NCBI GenBank assembly: GCA_017623675.1 | Contig: JAGAOO010000030.1 | Span: 1-64,000, forward strand | Origin: Lachnospiraceae bacterium | GTDB lineage: Bacteria > Bacillota > Clostridia > Lachnospirales > Lachnospiraceae | Direction: 5' to 3' | Length of the DNA: 64,000 nt | Shown: piece after piece, positions 23,584 through 32,066 of the stretch | How positions within the stretch are numbered: position 1 is the first letter of the stretch | Layout: each line of letters opens with the position of its first letter | Translations under genes and position numbers: made by a program | Notes under the pieces: generated by a model | The model's input: the letters and a program-made list of their open reading frames with translations, nothing else | Told to the model about the DNA's origin: nothing | Database searches by the model: none

Positions 23584-25545
23584 CAACTCTTTCACCGGCT
23601 CGCTGCTGTTCGCCGTGTAGGTTACGTTGACCTCATGTTTGGTATCGTCTACCACAAAACCTTCCGGTGCCGAAATTTCCTGTACATAATACTTTCCGGC
23701 TACTACCGCTTCTTCAATCACGCACACGCCCTTTGCATCGGTCTTGCCGATGGCTACCAGCGTGTCCTTTGCAATCGTTCCGTTGGCTGCCTGGATTTCC
23801 TCGCCTGTGTACAGTCCGTAGTATACGCCTTCAATCGGCTTCTTGCCGTAGGTGATGGTGCCGTCTTCTTCCACGTTCGGAAGTACCAGCTCCCCTTCCT
23901 TGTATACCGAAATTTTTACACCCGTCACGCCGTTATCCAGTGTAACAGGTGCCACGTAGGTATTGTTGGTGTTGTCAAATGCAATCGTGATCGGAATCTG
24001 TGCATCCTCCATCACCGCTCCGGCAGGTGTTCCCACTTCCTTCATGTAGTAGGTTTCCCCCTGTCCGCATGGCAGTAAATCACTGGTTGCATATCCCGTC
24101 GCATCCGTGGTGATGGTTGCCACCAACGCATTCGTCCGGGCATTGTAGATATCAAAGGATACGTTTGCAAATGCCTCCGCACTGAAGTCCATGCGGTTTA
24201 CCGTTACCTGTTTCCCGCCCGCATTTACCGGGTAGGCCGTGGTGCCGGTCAGCATCGGTCCGGTCTTGTACACACGCACAACCCCGTGCAGTTCGTTATA
24301 CATGGTTACCTGCTGTCCCACCGTTCCGGTGTAGACAAACTCCACGTCGTTTGCCACCGCATAATTTGCCGGTGCAATCGTCTCACTGAGCACGTATTCC
24401 CGTCCCGGTGTCATGGCTGCCACGTTGGCTACCTGGTGTGGTGCCGTAGAACTGGTCCAGCTCTCAATCACCGCTCCCGTCAGTTTGTCCTTTAACACAA
24501 GGCTTGCTCCCGGAAGCTCCGTGCCCGTGGTCACGTCCTGCTTGCTGATGGTCAGTGGTGAATCGTCGGAGTATACCGCAAAGTACACATAAACCGGGTC
24601 ATGGTCACGGTCACCGATAGAAAGACAGTTCTGGTGTCCCGCCGTTCCGTTATACAGTGCCACGCAGTTGTTGGAAATCGGACAATACGCATCCTTCTTC
24701 GTCTGGTACGCAACCACAGGGCTTGTCACCGGCTGGGTCGATACAATCTGGATATAATCCCCGGTTGCACTTGGGTTTCCGCTCGCATCACACTGGGTAA
24801 AGGTGATGTTCGGATTGCTGCACACCATGGAATTCATCCGCTGTCCCCGGGTCATGCCCGTGGTGTCATGGATAATCGTCCGGTACGTGCCCGTGTTCGC
24901 ATCAAAGTTCAGCTTGTACGTATGGCTGGCATCTACCAAATCTGCCCGTGCAACACCGAAACTTGGTCTACTGTCGTACTCATCCATCAGTCCCCGGATT
25001 CTCGTATAATCCCCCGGCGAACCGACATTGTACGTGGTTGAATTCTTGGTACGGGTCTGGGTTAAGACCGCCATCGCCTGTTCATCCGTCATGTATCCTG
25101 CATAGTGCCAGATCAGACACTGGTACGTCCAGTAGTAACTGTGGGTGGAGATATCCGGTGTAACGTTGACATCCTGGTCAAAGAACCCGACCACTCGTCG
25201 GATATCGGTTCTCTGCTGAGGTGTCAGCTGCGAATACCCCGTCTGAAAGTCCACCGCATTCAGGACATCCCCGGAGCTGATGGTCGTACCCGGCTGGATG
25301 CAGTAGATGTGTCCGCCCCACGCACCGCCGGCATAAGTAAAGTCCAGAAACTCCGCACTGGAGAATGCCCCGATATTGGTAGTTCCGGTAACCGGCTGTC
25401 CGTAAACCGGATCGTAAGCCCCGACGGTTCCCGACGCTCCGCTTCCAATCATGGCACCACTGGCACTGGTAATCAGCGTGCCAAAACTAAGCACGCCCGC
25501 AAGAACAAACGCTCCCGCTTTCCGTATGAAGTTTTTCAGTTTCAT
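23581..25545 (-). CDS. Thioester-domain surface adhesin with Cna-B repeats, no cell-wall anchor
   Basis: 654 residues: signal peptide (1-30), thioester domain with Cys82 (IYCIQPG) and Gln142 (TYQCLIW), then three Cna-B/SpaA-type domains (from about 325: KQDVTTGTELPGASLVLKD, ...DIYNARTNALVATI..., ...GVYYGLYTGEE...). It ends ...SSEPVKEL without LPxTG, membrane helix or basic tail, so as written it cannot be sortase anchored. The stop lies inside an inverted copy of its own first 19 bases. AAGGAGG precedes the ATG; the promoter is at 25591-25619. Confidence 0.85.
   Translation of the reverse strand: MKLKNFIRKAGAFVLAGVLSFGTLITSASGAMIGSGASGTVGAYDPVYGQPVTGTTNIGAFSSAEFLDFTYAGGAWGGHIYCIQPGTTISSGDVLNAVDFQTGYSQLTPQQRTDIRRVVGFFDQDVNVTPDISTHSYYWTYQCLIWHYAGYMTDEQAMAVLTQTRTKNSTTYNVGSPGDYTRIRGLMDEYDSRPSFGVARADLVDASHTYKLNFDANTGTYRTIIHDTTGMTRGQRMNSMVCSNPNITFTQCDASGNPSATGDYIQIVSTQPVTSPVVAYQTKKDAYCPISNNCVALYNGTAGHQNCLSIGDRDHDPVYVYFAVYSDDSPLTISKQDVTTGTELPGASLVLKDKLTGAVIESWTSSTAPHQVANVAAMTPGREYVLSETIAPANYAVANDVEFVYTGTVGQQVTMYNELHGVVRVYKTGPMLTGTTAYPVNAGGKQVTVNRMDFSAEAFANVSFDIYNARTNALVATITTDATGYATSDLLPCGQGETYYMKEVGTPAGAVMEDAQIPITIAFDNTNNTYVAPVTLDNGVTGVKISVYKEGELVLPNVEEDGTITYGKKPIEGVYYGLYTGEEIQAANGTIAKDTLVAIGKTDAKGVCVIEEAVVAGKYYVQEISAPEGFVVDDTKHEVNVTYTANSSEPVKEL
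25527..25545 (-). repeat. 19-bp inverted repeat, right arm
   Basis: First 19 bases of the adhesin coding sequence (MKLKNF). The segment between the two arms is 1943 bp and equals almost the whole ORF. Confidence 0.9.
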
Positions 25546-25590
25546 TAGATAAATCTTCCTCCTTTTCCATGTTTTTCTGATACAGAACCT

Positions 25591-25619
25591 ATTGTAACCT
25601 CATTGTCAAAATTTGTCAA
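25591..25619 (-). promoter_or_regulatory. Promoter of the second thioester adhesin
   Basis: TTGACA (25614-25619), 17 bases, TACAAT (25591-25596) on the minus strand, between the lipoprotein terminator and the adhesin. Confidence 0.75.
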
Positions 25620-25637
25620 AAAAAATACAAAAAAAAG

Positions 25638-25664
25638 AAAAGGCAGAGTGTGTTCTGCCTTTTC
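25638..25664 (-). terminator. Terminator of the lipoprotein gene
   Basis: AAAAGGCAGA/TCTGCCTTTT hairpin and a long T-run, directly after the lipoprotein stop at 25665. Confidence 0.8.
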
Positions 25665-26462
25665 CTATTTATAATAGATAAGTACGACTGTCCTTCGGTT
25701 TGGATGCCGTTCATAACCGGTTTCCGTAATACTCTGGATAAATACCCCGGTGGCTACCGGCACATCACTGCCAAGAGGAACGCCACCGTTTACCAGACTG
25801 TTGGCAATACACTCATACATACCCTGCGCATAGGCTTCGTCGTCGTAAGCCAGCGGAATGGATAACCCGTCGTAGTCCGTCAGCGTCTGATAACTAGGTG
25901 CCGGTTCAATGACCGCCCCCGGAAAGTTCTGTTGCAGAAGTTCATTGGTTCGCCGGCAGATGTAGTCCCAGTCCCGATAATATGCTACGGTAGCCTCGGT
26001 GGTAGCCTCGGTTGCCGGTGCTTCGGTTGCCGGAGCCTCGGTTGCCGGTGGGTTGGTGTTGCCACTATTGGTATTACTATTGGTATTACTGTTGGTATTA
26101 CTGTTAGTGTTGGAAGTATTACCGCCTGTGGTGGTGCCGGCATTGGAAGTGCCTGTATTTCCTGTGGAAGTTCCGGTGCTACCCGTGTTGCTCTTACCTG
26201 TGGTGGAAGTGTTCCCATTCGTGGTATTGGAAGCGGTTTCCGTAGACGTCCCGGCGGAGGATTCCGTGGTCGACTCGGCATCCTCGGTGGTTGCCTTTGC
26301 ACGTTCCTCGGTGGTTGCCTTGGCATCCTTGCGGTCAGTGGCTGGGGATTCCTCGGTTACTGCGGTGGAAGCCTCGGTGGAATTATTACAGCCTGTAACT
26401 CCAGAAAGAACAAGCCCGCCAACTGTCAAGAATACCAACATCTTTTTTATTGTTTTTATCAT
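25665..26462 (-). CDS. Lipoprotein with low-complexity linker and the C-terminal domain shared with 1306-2286
   Basis: 265 residues: signal peptide with lipobox GVTGC (Cys25), a long Thr/Ser/Glu/Ala linker with repeats (NTNS several times, ATEAP three times), and a C-terminal domain from about 160 (AYYRDWDYI...GVFIQSITETG...NRRTVVLIYYK). That domain is homologous to the C-terminus of the lipoprotein at 1306-2286. A TTGACA box is at 26630-26635. It is followed by the thioester adhesin in both loci. Function unknown. Confidence 0.75.
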   Translation of the reverse strand: MIKTIKKMLVFLTVGGLVLSGVTGCNNSTEASTAVTEESPATDRKDAKATTEERAKATTEDAESTTESSAGTSTETASNTTNGNTSTTGKSNTGSTGTSTGNTGTSNAGTTTGGNTSNTNSNTNSNTNSNTNSGNTNPPATEAPATEAPATEATTEATVAYYRDWDYICRRTNELLQQNFPGAVIEPAPSYQTLTDYDGLSIPLAYDDEAYAQGMYECIANSLVNGGVPLGSDVPVATGVFIQSITETGYERHPNRRTVVLIYYK

Positions 26463-26684
26463 CTGTTATCACTCCTCAGTAAATATAATCACATTGTACT
26501 TATTTATACTCTGTGACACTGTTTTCAACCTAGATATATTTCTAATTTTTTCCATATTCTGTTGAATCTACGTACAAAAGAAATAATAATTTCCCCTTAT
26601 ACATTATATAACACACACCAATTGTGAAATGTCAACATTTTTCTCCACATAGAAATATATTGATTCTTTCATTATTAGTTCAAA

Positions 26685-26718
26685 AAGCAAAAGCCACCTC
26701 AACGGGTGGTTTCTGCTT
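26685..26718 (-). terminator. Terminator of the 26889-27161 gene
   Basis: AAGCAGAAACCACC/GGTGGCTTTTGCTT hairpin with TTTTT on the minus strand. The rest of 26463-26888 holds the lipoprotein promoter region and nothing else I can identify. Confidence 0.7.
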
Positions 26719-26888
26719 CATAAATATTAGTTTCATATACTCATGCATTAATTCATAACAGGCAATGATGTTTTTTGTTCTACGATAGTAGAAATTTATT
26801 TTACTATATCATTCAATTCTATTGGCCCCAACAATTTTTATGAGCTCCGTTTCAGACTGTTTTTGTTTTTGCAAATGCACTTTTACAA

Positions 26889-27161
26889 TTATAATGTTAC
26901 AAATTCTATCTCACCATTAGCTTTATAAACATTACATCCAGCACTATAAGGAAAACCTTTTACATTTGATAACACTAATTTCCCAGGATTTGGTTCATAA
27001 TGAGCTTTGTCATCAATTCCAACAAAGCAAAAAACCTTATCTTCTTCATCACTATAAGAAGTGCAAGCATTTTCCTGATTTTTTAAGCAGAATTCAAAAC
27101 CGATTCGTTCCATGCATGCCCTGATTCCTTTTTTTCTAGCCTCTTCTAAAGACAACATCAT
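26889..27161 (-). CDS. Hypothetical protein, 90 residues
   Basis: A soluble small protein with six cysteines (CMERIGFEFC, ACTSYSDEE, FCFVGID, AGCNVY). GGAGG is 7 bases before ATG. It directly follows the JAB-domain frame (15 bases), so the two likely form one unit, perhaps protease and substrate or partner. Family not recognised. Confidence 0.5.
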   Translation of the reverse strand: MMLSLEEARKKGIRACMERIGFEFCLKNQENACTSYSDEEDKVFCFVGIDDKAHYEPNPGKLVLSNVKGFPYSAGCNVYKANGEIEFVTL

Positions 27162-27176
27162 AAAAACACCTCCTTC

Positions 27177-27541
27177 TTAAATATCGAATCGATTACTCGT
27201 AAAAGAAGCCACTCGACCCGTTTTCCAAGAAATGATAACACTACTTTCTTGACGAATTGTTCTTAAAAAATCCCTATCATCATTTGATGGAATTATCTGA
27301 TTTTCATCAGGGTGAGAATGTGCTATCAATCTTAGTTTTCCAGAAACAAGCAAATCATACAACTCGTCATCAAAATTACACTTATAATGTGTTCCATGAA
27401 ACAATATGTCATGTTTTTTTCCACGCATTAGAGCATATTCATGACCAGTGTATGCAGACAAAAAAGCCAAGTCCTTTATTTCAATAGAGCTTGTAACGAT
27501 ACAGCCAACGAATGACTCGATGACAAACTAACATCCTTCAT
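27177..27541 (-). pseudogene. JAB/MPN-domain protein gene with an early frameshift
   Basis: The main frame (from TTG 27470) carries the JAB metal motif AHSHPDENQIIPSNDDRDF. Homology-like sequence continues upstream (GCIVTSSIEIKDLAFLSAYT) with no start codon. The good start, ATG 27541 with AGGAGG, reads MKDVSLSSSHSLAVSLQALL then stops. A one-base difference near 27525-27535 would join the two. Either a pseudogene, internal start or recoding. Leader RNA copy 2 precedes it. Confidence 0.55.
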
Positions 27542-27576
27542 TTTTCTTTCCTCCTTTGCTCTCGTCATATATATAA

Positions 27577-27782
27577 AGAGAGCAAAGTACATTCCTGCTC
27601 TCTAAATACCTTCATTTAGAAAGCAGTTCTTCTTGCCTTCTTGCTTAGTTTCCATAACTCATTATATAACTCTTACTCCAAGTAGAAGTTTTTGTTTACT
27701 ACAGTGTCTTATGACACACAATACAACGAAATGAAATAAATATTTATATATTTAGTATATACTATATCCTGTTCCTGTGCAA
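27577..27782 (-). promoter_or_regulatory. Shared switch-like leader RNA, copy 2, with promoter (before the JAB gene)
   Basis: Promoter TTGCAC (27777-27782), 17 bases, TATACT (27754-27759). The 3' hairpin (27595-27626) is identical to copies 1 and 3, with the alternative partner at 27577-27583. The 5' hairpins differ in sequence but keep pairing (GTGTCATAAGACAC here, GTGCTACGAAGCAC there), which supports a real RNA fold. Nothing else was found in 27783-27923. Confidence 0.6.
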
Positions 27783-27923
27783 TACGTTTATTGTTCTGTT
27801 TCAGACAGTATTTGACATACTGTTTTCGTTGCTAAAACTGGTACTCATTGAAAAATTGGAAGATAACCACCAAAATCTAATTTTTTCACTAAGGCACTTT
27901 AAGTTCCTCACGTTCTTTCAAAT

Positions 27924-28958
27924 TTACAGCAATTGTTCAACAAGCTCAATTAATCGTTTACTTCTTTCATCTTGATCTGCCTGTACATATTGTTCATCCA
28001 CAGATGTTAGTTCTGTCAACTCTTCCATAAATCGCCGAAACATTACAGATACTTCAAAATTTTCTTCTATTCGTTTTCTTCCTTCTTCATTGCTCCACTC
28101 TTCGTGAAAGACTTCCAGAATTCCTTGCATTTTTCCATATATAAACCATCTCGTTTTCCAACCATATAAATCTGTATCTTTATATATAGATTGACATATC
28201 AATTCCTGTACGGACGACGGAAAAATATAGAACAACTTTTGATATATTAATTGGCATCCTTCCAGAGCATCTATCACATTTCTTCTGGCTTTATTCTTAA
28301 TTTCAGATAAACTACTACTTTCGCTATTGATATGTGCTATGCATTTTCCTAACGAATAGTCTGTTATCTTTCCTTTACAATATTTATAGTACTCATAGAA
28401 CTCTTTTGCTGCATCTTCCTGCAATTCTTTCAAGCCAAGTTTACATTTTAATTCACTAATACTCTTTACATCATCATACTTACCATTATAAACATATATA
28501 ATATGGCATTCCGTCTCCGTTAAGAGACGCATCAGTTCTTCAAACAACTTGGCACGATCAAATGTCTTCTCCATGCAACGTTCCTTCAATTTCTCTTGCA
28601 GATGAAATGCTTTGTAAAACTTTAAAGCATTATTCTTCAAACGGCTTTCTGCAACCAGAATTTCATAATCCAACGAATCTAGTTTCGACTCTGCATTACT
28701 CAAATATTCCGTTGCTTCAAGAAATTGTATTGCAATCTGTCTGCAATATAGCAAAAATTCCTTTGCCGGTTTTAATGGTTCAATATCTTCCGGCATATTC
28801 GGTATTAATTTGTGATAATCCACCTCTGTTCCTTCCGGTAATTCCTGCCGTAACAATTCCATAACCACATCTTCTTTTGAAGACTTCCACGATAAAATAT
28901 CACCAACGGCATCCTCTATCACATTTTCCATATCAATACTTCCAAATTCATGTTTCAT
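27924..28958 (-). CDS. Hypothetical helical protein in the SOS-type PIN operon
   Basis: 344 residues, soluble and strongly helical, with long charged coiled-coil-like stretches; no motif I recognise. ATG 28958 is preceded by GGAGAA and the gene begins 34 bases after the PIN-type nuclease, so they form an operon. The longer frame to 29117 overlaps the nuclease gene and is rejected. It may be the nuclease's partner, immunity protein or effector. Confidence 0.6.
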   Translation of the reverse strand: MKHEFGSIDMENVIEDAVGDILSWKSSKEDVVMELLRQELPEGTEVDYHKLIPNMPEDIEPLKPAKEFLLYCRQIAIQFLEATEYLSNAESKLDSLDYEILVAESRLKNNALKFYKAFHLQEKLKERCMEKTFDRAKLFEELMRLLTETECHIIYVYNGKYDDVKSISELKCKLGLKELQEDAAKEFYEYYKYCKGKITDYSLGKCIAHINSESSSLSEIKNKARRNVIDALEGCQLIYQKLFYIFPSSVQELICQSIYKDTDLYGWKTRWFIYGKMQGILEVFHEEWSNEEGRKRIEENFEVSVMFRRFMEELTELTSVDEQYVQADQDERSKRLIELVEQLL

Positions 28959-28992
28959 AAACAATTCTCCTTGTATTACCGGCACACTTCTC

Positions 28993-29655
28993 TTAAAAAC
29001 TAATAACATCCCGTAACAAACCATAGATGGCATTCCCATCATTTCTGCCAAATACATGCAGTGCTCCGGTATAAATACTTTTCTTAGATTTCCCCTCCAT
29101 GTAATCCAAGAAATCAATTACTTTGTCTACTTTCTTTTCATACTTCGTATCTGTAAACACAGATTCTACTTGTTTCTTTCTCTCGTTTCTGTTTTGAATA
29201 CGATTAAATTCCTGTTCCAAATTCACTTTTTTCATCCTATACTGCAAAGCTTTTCTTCTTTCTGTTTCTGAAGGACCACCAATCTTGCTTAATGCTATCT
29301 GAATCTTAGGAGAAATGACGATCTGCACAGTCTCAAATGCATCGGACACATAATCCTTGATTGATTCAAATCCCTTATCATTGGTTATAATCGCAATCTG
29401 TGTTTCGCCTTTCTCACACAAACTGCCAACCTTCGCTGCAATATAGAAATCCAGTGCATTTTTTCGTATCTTCTTCAATTTAACAATTTCAAATTCGCAC
29501 CCCGATTGCTCAATACAATCCAAATTTTCTTGGGAGATGTTTTTGCATGAATCACTAAAAAAAATAATAAGCTTATCGTTTTTAGTTAAATCCGAAACAC
29601 CATTCAATCCGTCCGAGCCATATACATTCTCATAATCCACCAATATTGTCAGCAT
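28993..29655 (-). CDS. PIN/NYN-like nuclease domain protein
   Basis: 220 residues. The N-terminal 130 residues have the PIN/NYN acidic pattern: LVDYENV (Asp6), FFSDS, LDFYIAAKVG (Asp about 67) and ITNDKGF (Asp about 92), the usual RNA-cleaving set. The C-terminal part is basic and helical. GGAGG before ATG 29655. The promoter carries a LexA-like box, so expression after DNA damage is likely. Confidence 0.7.
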   Translation of the reverse strand: MLTILVDYENVYGSDGLNGVSDLTKNDKLIIFFSDSCKNISQENLDCIEQSGCEFEIVKLKKIRKNALDFYIAAKVGSLCEKGETQIAIITNDKGFESIKDYVSDAFETVQIVISPKIQIALSKIGGPSETERRKALQYRMKKVNLEQEFNRIQNRNERKKQVESVFTDTKYEKKVDKVIDFLDYMEGKSKKSIYTGALHVFGRNDGNAIYGLLRDVISF

Positions 29656-29711
29656 ATAATCTCCTCCCTATGTCGCATGTACATTATTGTCATCTTTATA
29701 TTCGCAGGATT

Positions 29712-29786
29712 CTACACAAATGGCTTGTACACCTTCACATTATTCAGTCCAAACACCTTGCTCTCAGAACTAGTCCCCGGCTCCAT
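29712..29786 (-). CDS. Possible 24-residue ORF in the SOS leader
   Basis: MEPGTSSESKVFGLNNVKVY then KPFV-stop, 27 bases downstream of the predicted transcription start. No clear ribosome binding site. It may be a leader peptide or a chance ORF. Confidence 0.25.
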   Translation of the reverse strand: MEPGTSSESKVFGLNNVKVYKPFV

Positions 29787-29819
29787 TGTTTATAATCTGT
29801 CAGTTTTCTTTATGTTTTC

Positions 29820-29848
29820 ATAATAGAACATATGTTTGTTTTTGTCAA
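29820..29848 (-). promoter_or_regulatory. Promoter with LexA/DinR-like box (PIN nuclease operon)
   Basis: TTGACA (29843-29848), 17 bases, TATTAT (29820-29825). The spacer holds CAAACATATGTTCT, very close to the Gram-positive SOS box CGAACATATGTTCG, placed to block RNA polymerase. Confidence 0.7.
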
Positions 29849-29950
29849 TAGATCAAGCAACTTTCGTTTTGCCTGTTATTTTTTAAAGTAAATGCAAATT
29901 ATCGAAGCATATTTGCATTTAGTCTGAGAAACCAACAGAAATTAAAAAAA

Positions 29951-29984
29951 TCAGCATCAACTCCCGATTGGAAGTTGGTGCTGA
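29951..29984 (-). terminator. Terminator of the Rpn gene
   Basis: TCAGCACCAACT...AGTTGATGCTGA hairpin followed by TTTTTTT on the minus strand. Between here and the SOS promoter nothing else is seen. Confidence 0.75.
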
Positions 29985-30059
29985 CCGTCCTCATAAACTT
30001 AATTGTTTATACAGCTTGGAATCTTTAATTGATCTGACAAAACTTCAATTATAACGTCT

Positions 30060-30905
30060 TCAACTTGACACATGAGATGCAAGAATGTTCTGCACTTCCT
30101 CCACAGAAATGCCAACCTCGTTTGCTATCTGTTCTGCTGAAAAACCTGCTTTATTAAAGGCAATAACCATACCTTTAATCTCTCCTCTAGCTTCTCCTCT
30201 AGCCTCTGCTCTGTCTAATACTTCGCACATGTTCGTGGCACCTCCTTTTCCTAAATAATTCTGGGACTCTTCAAATCTGGAATCATCCGTCAAAACAGAA
30301 AGAAGTTTTAAGACTTCATCTACATGTATAAATGTTTCTTTTGACGGCTGATAATCATTGTTTGTTCTCATCTGAACAAAATAATCTGCAACAATTCTAA
30401 AATCACTTTTAAACTTTGCAACCTGTTCCGGCTCTAAAAATGCAATCTCAAAAAGATTAATTTTATAATTATTGACAAACGGTTTCCATTCATCGCTAAT
30501 TTCAAGCGCATCAAACAATGATGTTGCCTTGTTCCATCTTTTTGTTCCAAAATAAAGAACCAGAGTTACAACCGGATATCGTTCCCTTTGTCCATTCAGT
30601 AATTGACTTCTGTAAGATGCTCCGTCATATCCTAAAACACGAAACACTTCATCAGCATCTACATTCGTCTGATGTTCCAGTCCCAACATAGCAATGCGTA
30701 TGTTATGCCTCTTAAATACCTTTGAAACATCACGTTCCTCCTCATGGATTTGTGAAGCAGCTTTATACTGGCTCTTATCCTTCACATTCTCAAGAGAATC
30801 CGCTCCAATTACCTGCTTGCCATCAAATAATAATACATTTACAATATCAGCAAATACATCATTGTAGTCGGCAAGCATCTTTTCAGTAATATCCTTCTGC
30901 CCCAT
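30060..30905 (-). CDS. Rpn-family recombination-promoting nuclease / putative transposase
   Basis: 281 residues of the Rpn (PD-(D/E)xK nuclease) family: N-terminal YNDVFADIVNVLLFDG, nuclease core around IAMLGLEHQTNVD (E-x-Q form), VVTLVLYFGTKRW, and a C-terminal EARGEARGE...EQIANEVGISVEEV repeat-like tail. These DNases promote RecA-independent recombination and are frequent in gut Clostridia. ATG 30905 follows AAAGGAGG; the longer frame covers leader RNA. The intact member of the three genes sharing the leader. Confidence 0.85.
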   Translation of the reverse strand: MGQKDITEKMLADYNDVFADIVNVLLFDGKQVIGADSLENVKDKSQYKAASQIHEEERDVSKVFKRHNIRIAMLGLEHQTNVDADEVFRVLGYDGASYRSQLLNGQRERYPVVTLVLYFGTKRWNKATSLFDALEISDEWKPFVNNYKINLFEIAFLEPEQVAKFKSDFRIVADYFVQMRTNNDYQPSKETFIHVDEVLKLLSVLTDDSRFEESQNYLGKGGATNMCEVLDRAEARGEARGEIKGMVIAFNKAGFSAEQIANEVGISVEEVQNILASHVSS

Positions 30906-30941
30906 TCTTTTACCTCCTTTACTCTCATTATATTTATATAA

Positions 30942-31142
30942 AGAGAGCAAAGTCCTTATCCCTGCTCTCTAAATACCTTCATTTAGAAAGCAGATACCTA
31001 CCTTCTTATCCTATTGTTCCTTCGTTCACTCAAACCTCTCACGGAGGATTTTCTTTACAGCCAGTGCTTCGTAGCACCAAATTATGAAAAATGAAATATA
31101 TATTTATATACTTAGTATATACCACTTTCTATATTGGTGCAA
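30942..31142 (-). promoter_or_regulatory. Shared switch-like leader RNA, copy 3, with promoter (before Rpn)
   Basis: Promoter TTGCAC (31137-31142), 17 bases, TATACT (31114-31119), nearly identical to copy 2. Hairpins: 31064-31077, 31032-31051 and 30962-30993; alternative partner AGAGAGC at 30942-30948. The stretch 31143-31621 has no credible gene, only a TTCTG/CAGAA hairpin near 31358-31371. Confidence 0.65.
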
Positions 31143-31621
31143 TAAATTTATCCCATTAGATAAGGCAATATTTGACAAAACCCCAAAAACACAATACCAT
31201 GAGATTACCATATATTTACAAGAGAAAAACAAAGAGAAAAAGAATGAAGAATTTATGAGTGAGACACAGACATGGATTAAGGCATATGGACAGACGGCAT
31301 CATTCTGTTTTCATACACCATGTACTGTAAGAGAAAACGGATGAGGGCTTCGTGTCTGTTCTGCCGACAGAACCGAAACCCGCTATGCATGGCACAGAAT
31401 GGTACCTAATCTGTCCCAGTGCGGTGTAAATAGAAAGCTGTCAGTATACGGACAGTCAAGAAAAATAAGCATTTCGTTTTACCTGTTTTTTTACAAATTA
31501 AACGAACCACCCTTGTCCTATCTGCTAACCGTTCTATTTTCCTTATCATGCAAAAATAATGTCATGTGAACTCTCAGCTTCATAATGAAGTAATTGTATT
31601 TCATGTTTTACTGAATAATAT

Positions 31622-31831
31622 TTATTTAAACATATGTAATATTTCTTCCTTTGTAAGAGGCTTATCCTCTTGCATATACTTTTCTTTTGTATAATCACCA
31701 GTTCCACCATTATCAAATTGTTCCAAAAATCTAAGGGTATCTATTACACCTAAACTATCTTTTAATGCATTGATACCATTAACTAAGATTTGGTTGTCTG
31801 GGACTACATTCATTTTAATTTCCATTTCCAT
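31622..31831 (-). CDS. Hypothetical protein, 69 residues
   Basis: MEMEIKMNVVPDNQILVNGI and on to KPLTKEEILHMFK, with GGAGGTG well placed. Acidic and small, like many antitoxin-type or regulatory proteins, but I do not recognise it and no partner gene is adjacent. 31832-32066 appears empty. Confidence 0.5.
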   Translation of the reverse strand: MEMEIKMNVVPDNQILVNGINALKDSLGVIDTLRFLEQFDNGGTGDYTKEKYMQEDKPLTKEEILHMFK

Positions 31832-32066
31832 ACAACACCTCCATTAACCATTCAGAATGTTGCTTTTCTACAGATTCATCTGATTGAGTTTTCCTATGCT
31901 ACTTTCAAATAAATATATCCTTCTGGTCAGTATTTTAAAATCATTAGTGAATTTACTCGTTCCTATTCATATTTTGTAGATGCATTTTATAGCACTGACT
32001 TCTCTGATCAAAAGGAGATAAAACGGTTAATCAACTTTCTTGACAACCAAAAAGCTCTCGATATAC

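Noticed and set aside
25932-26565. Long plus-strand and alternate minus-strand frames over the lipoprotein
   Set aside because: They are shadows of the low-complexity Thr/Ser/Asn linker repeats; no start signals.
31084-31344. 86-residue plus-strand frame
   Set aside because: Covers the Rpn promoter on the other strand; no ribosome binding site and AT-biased composition.
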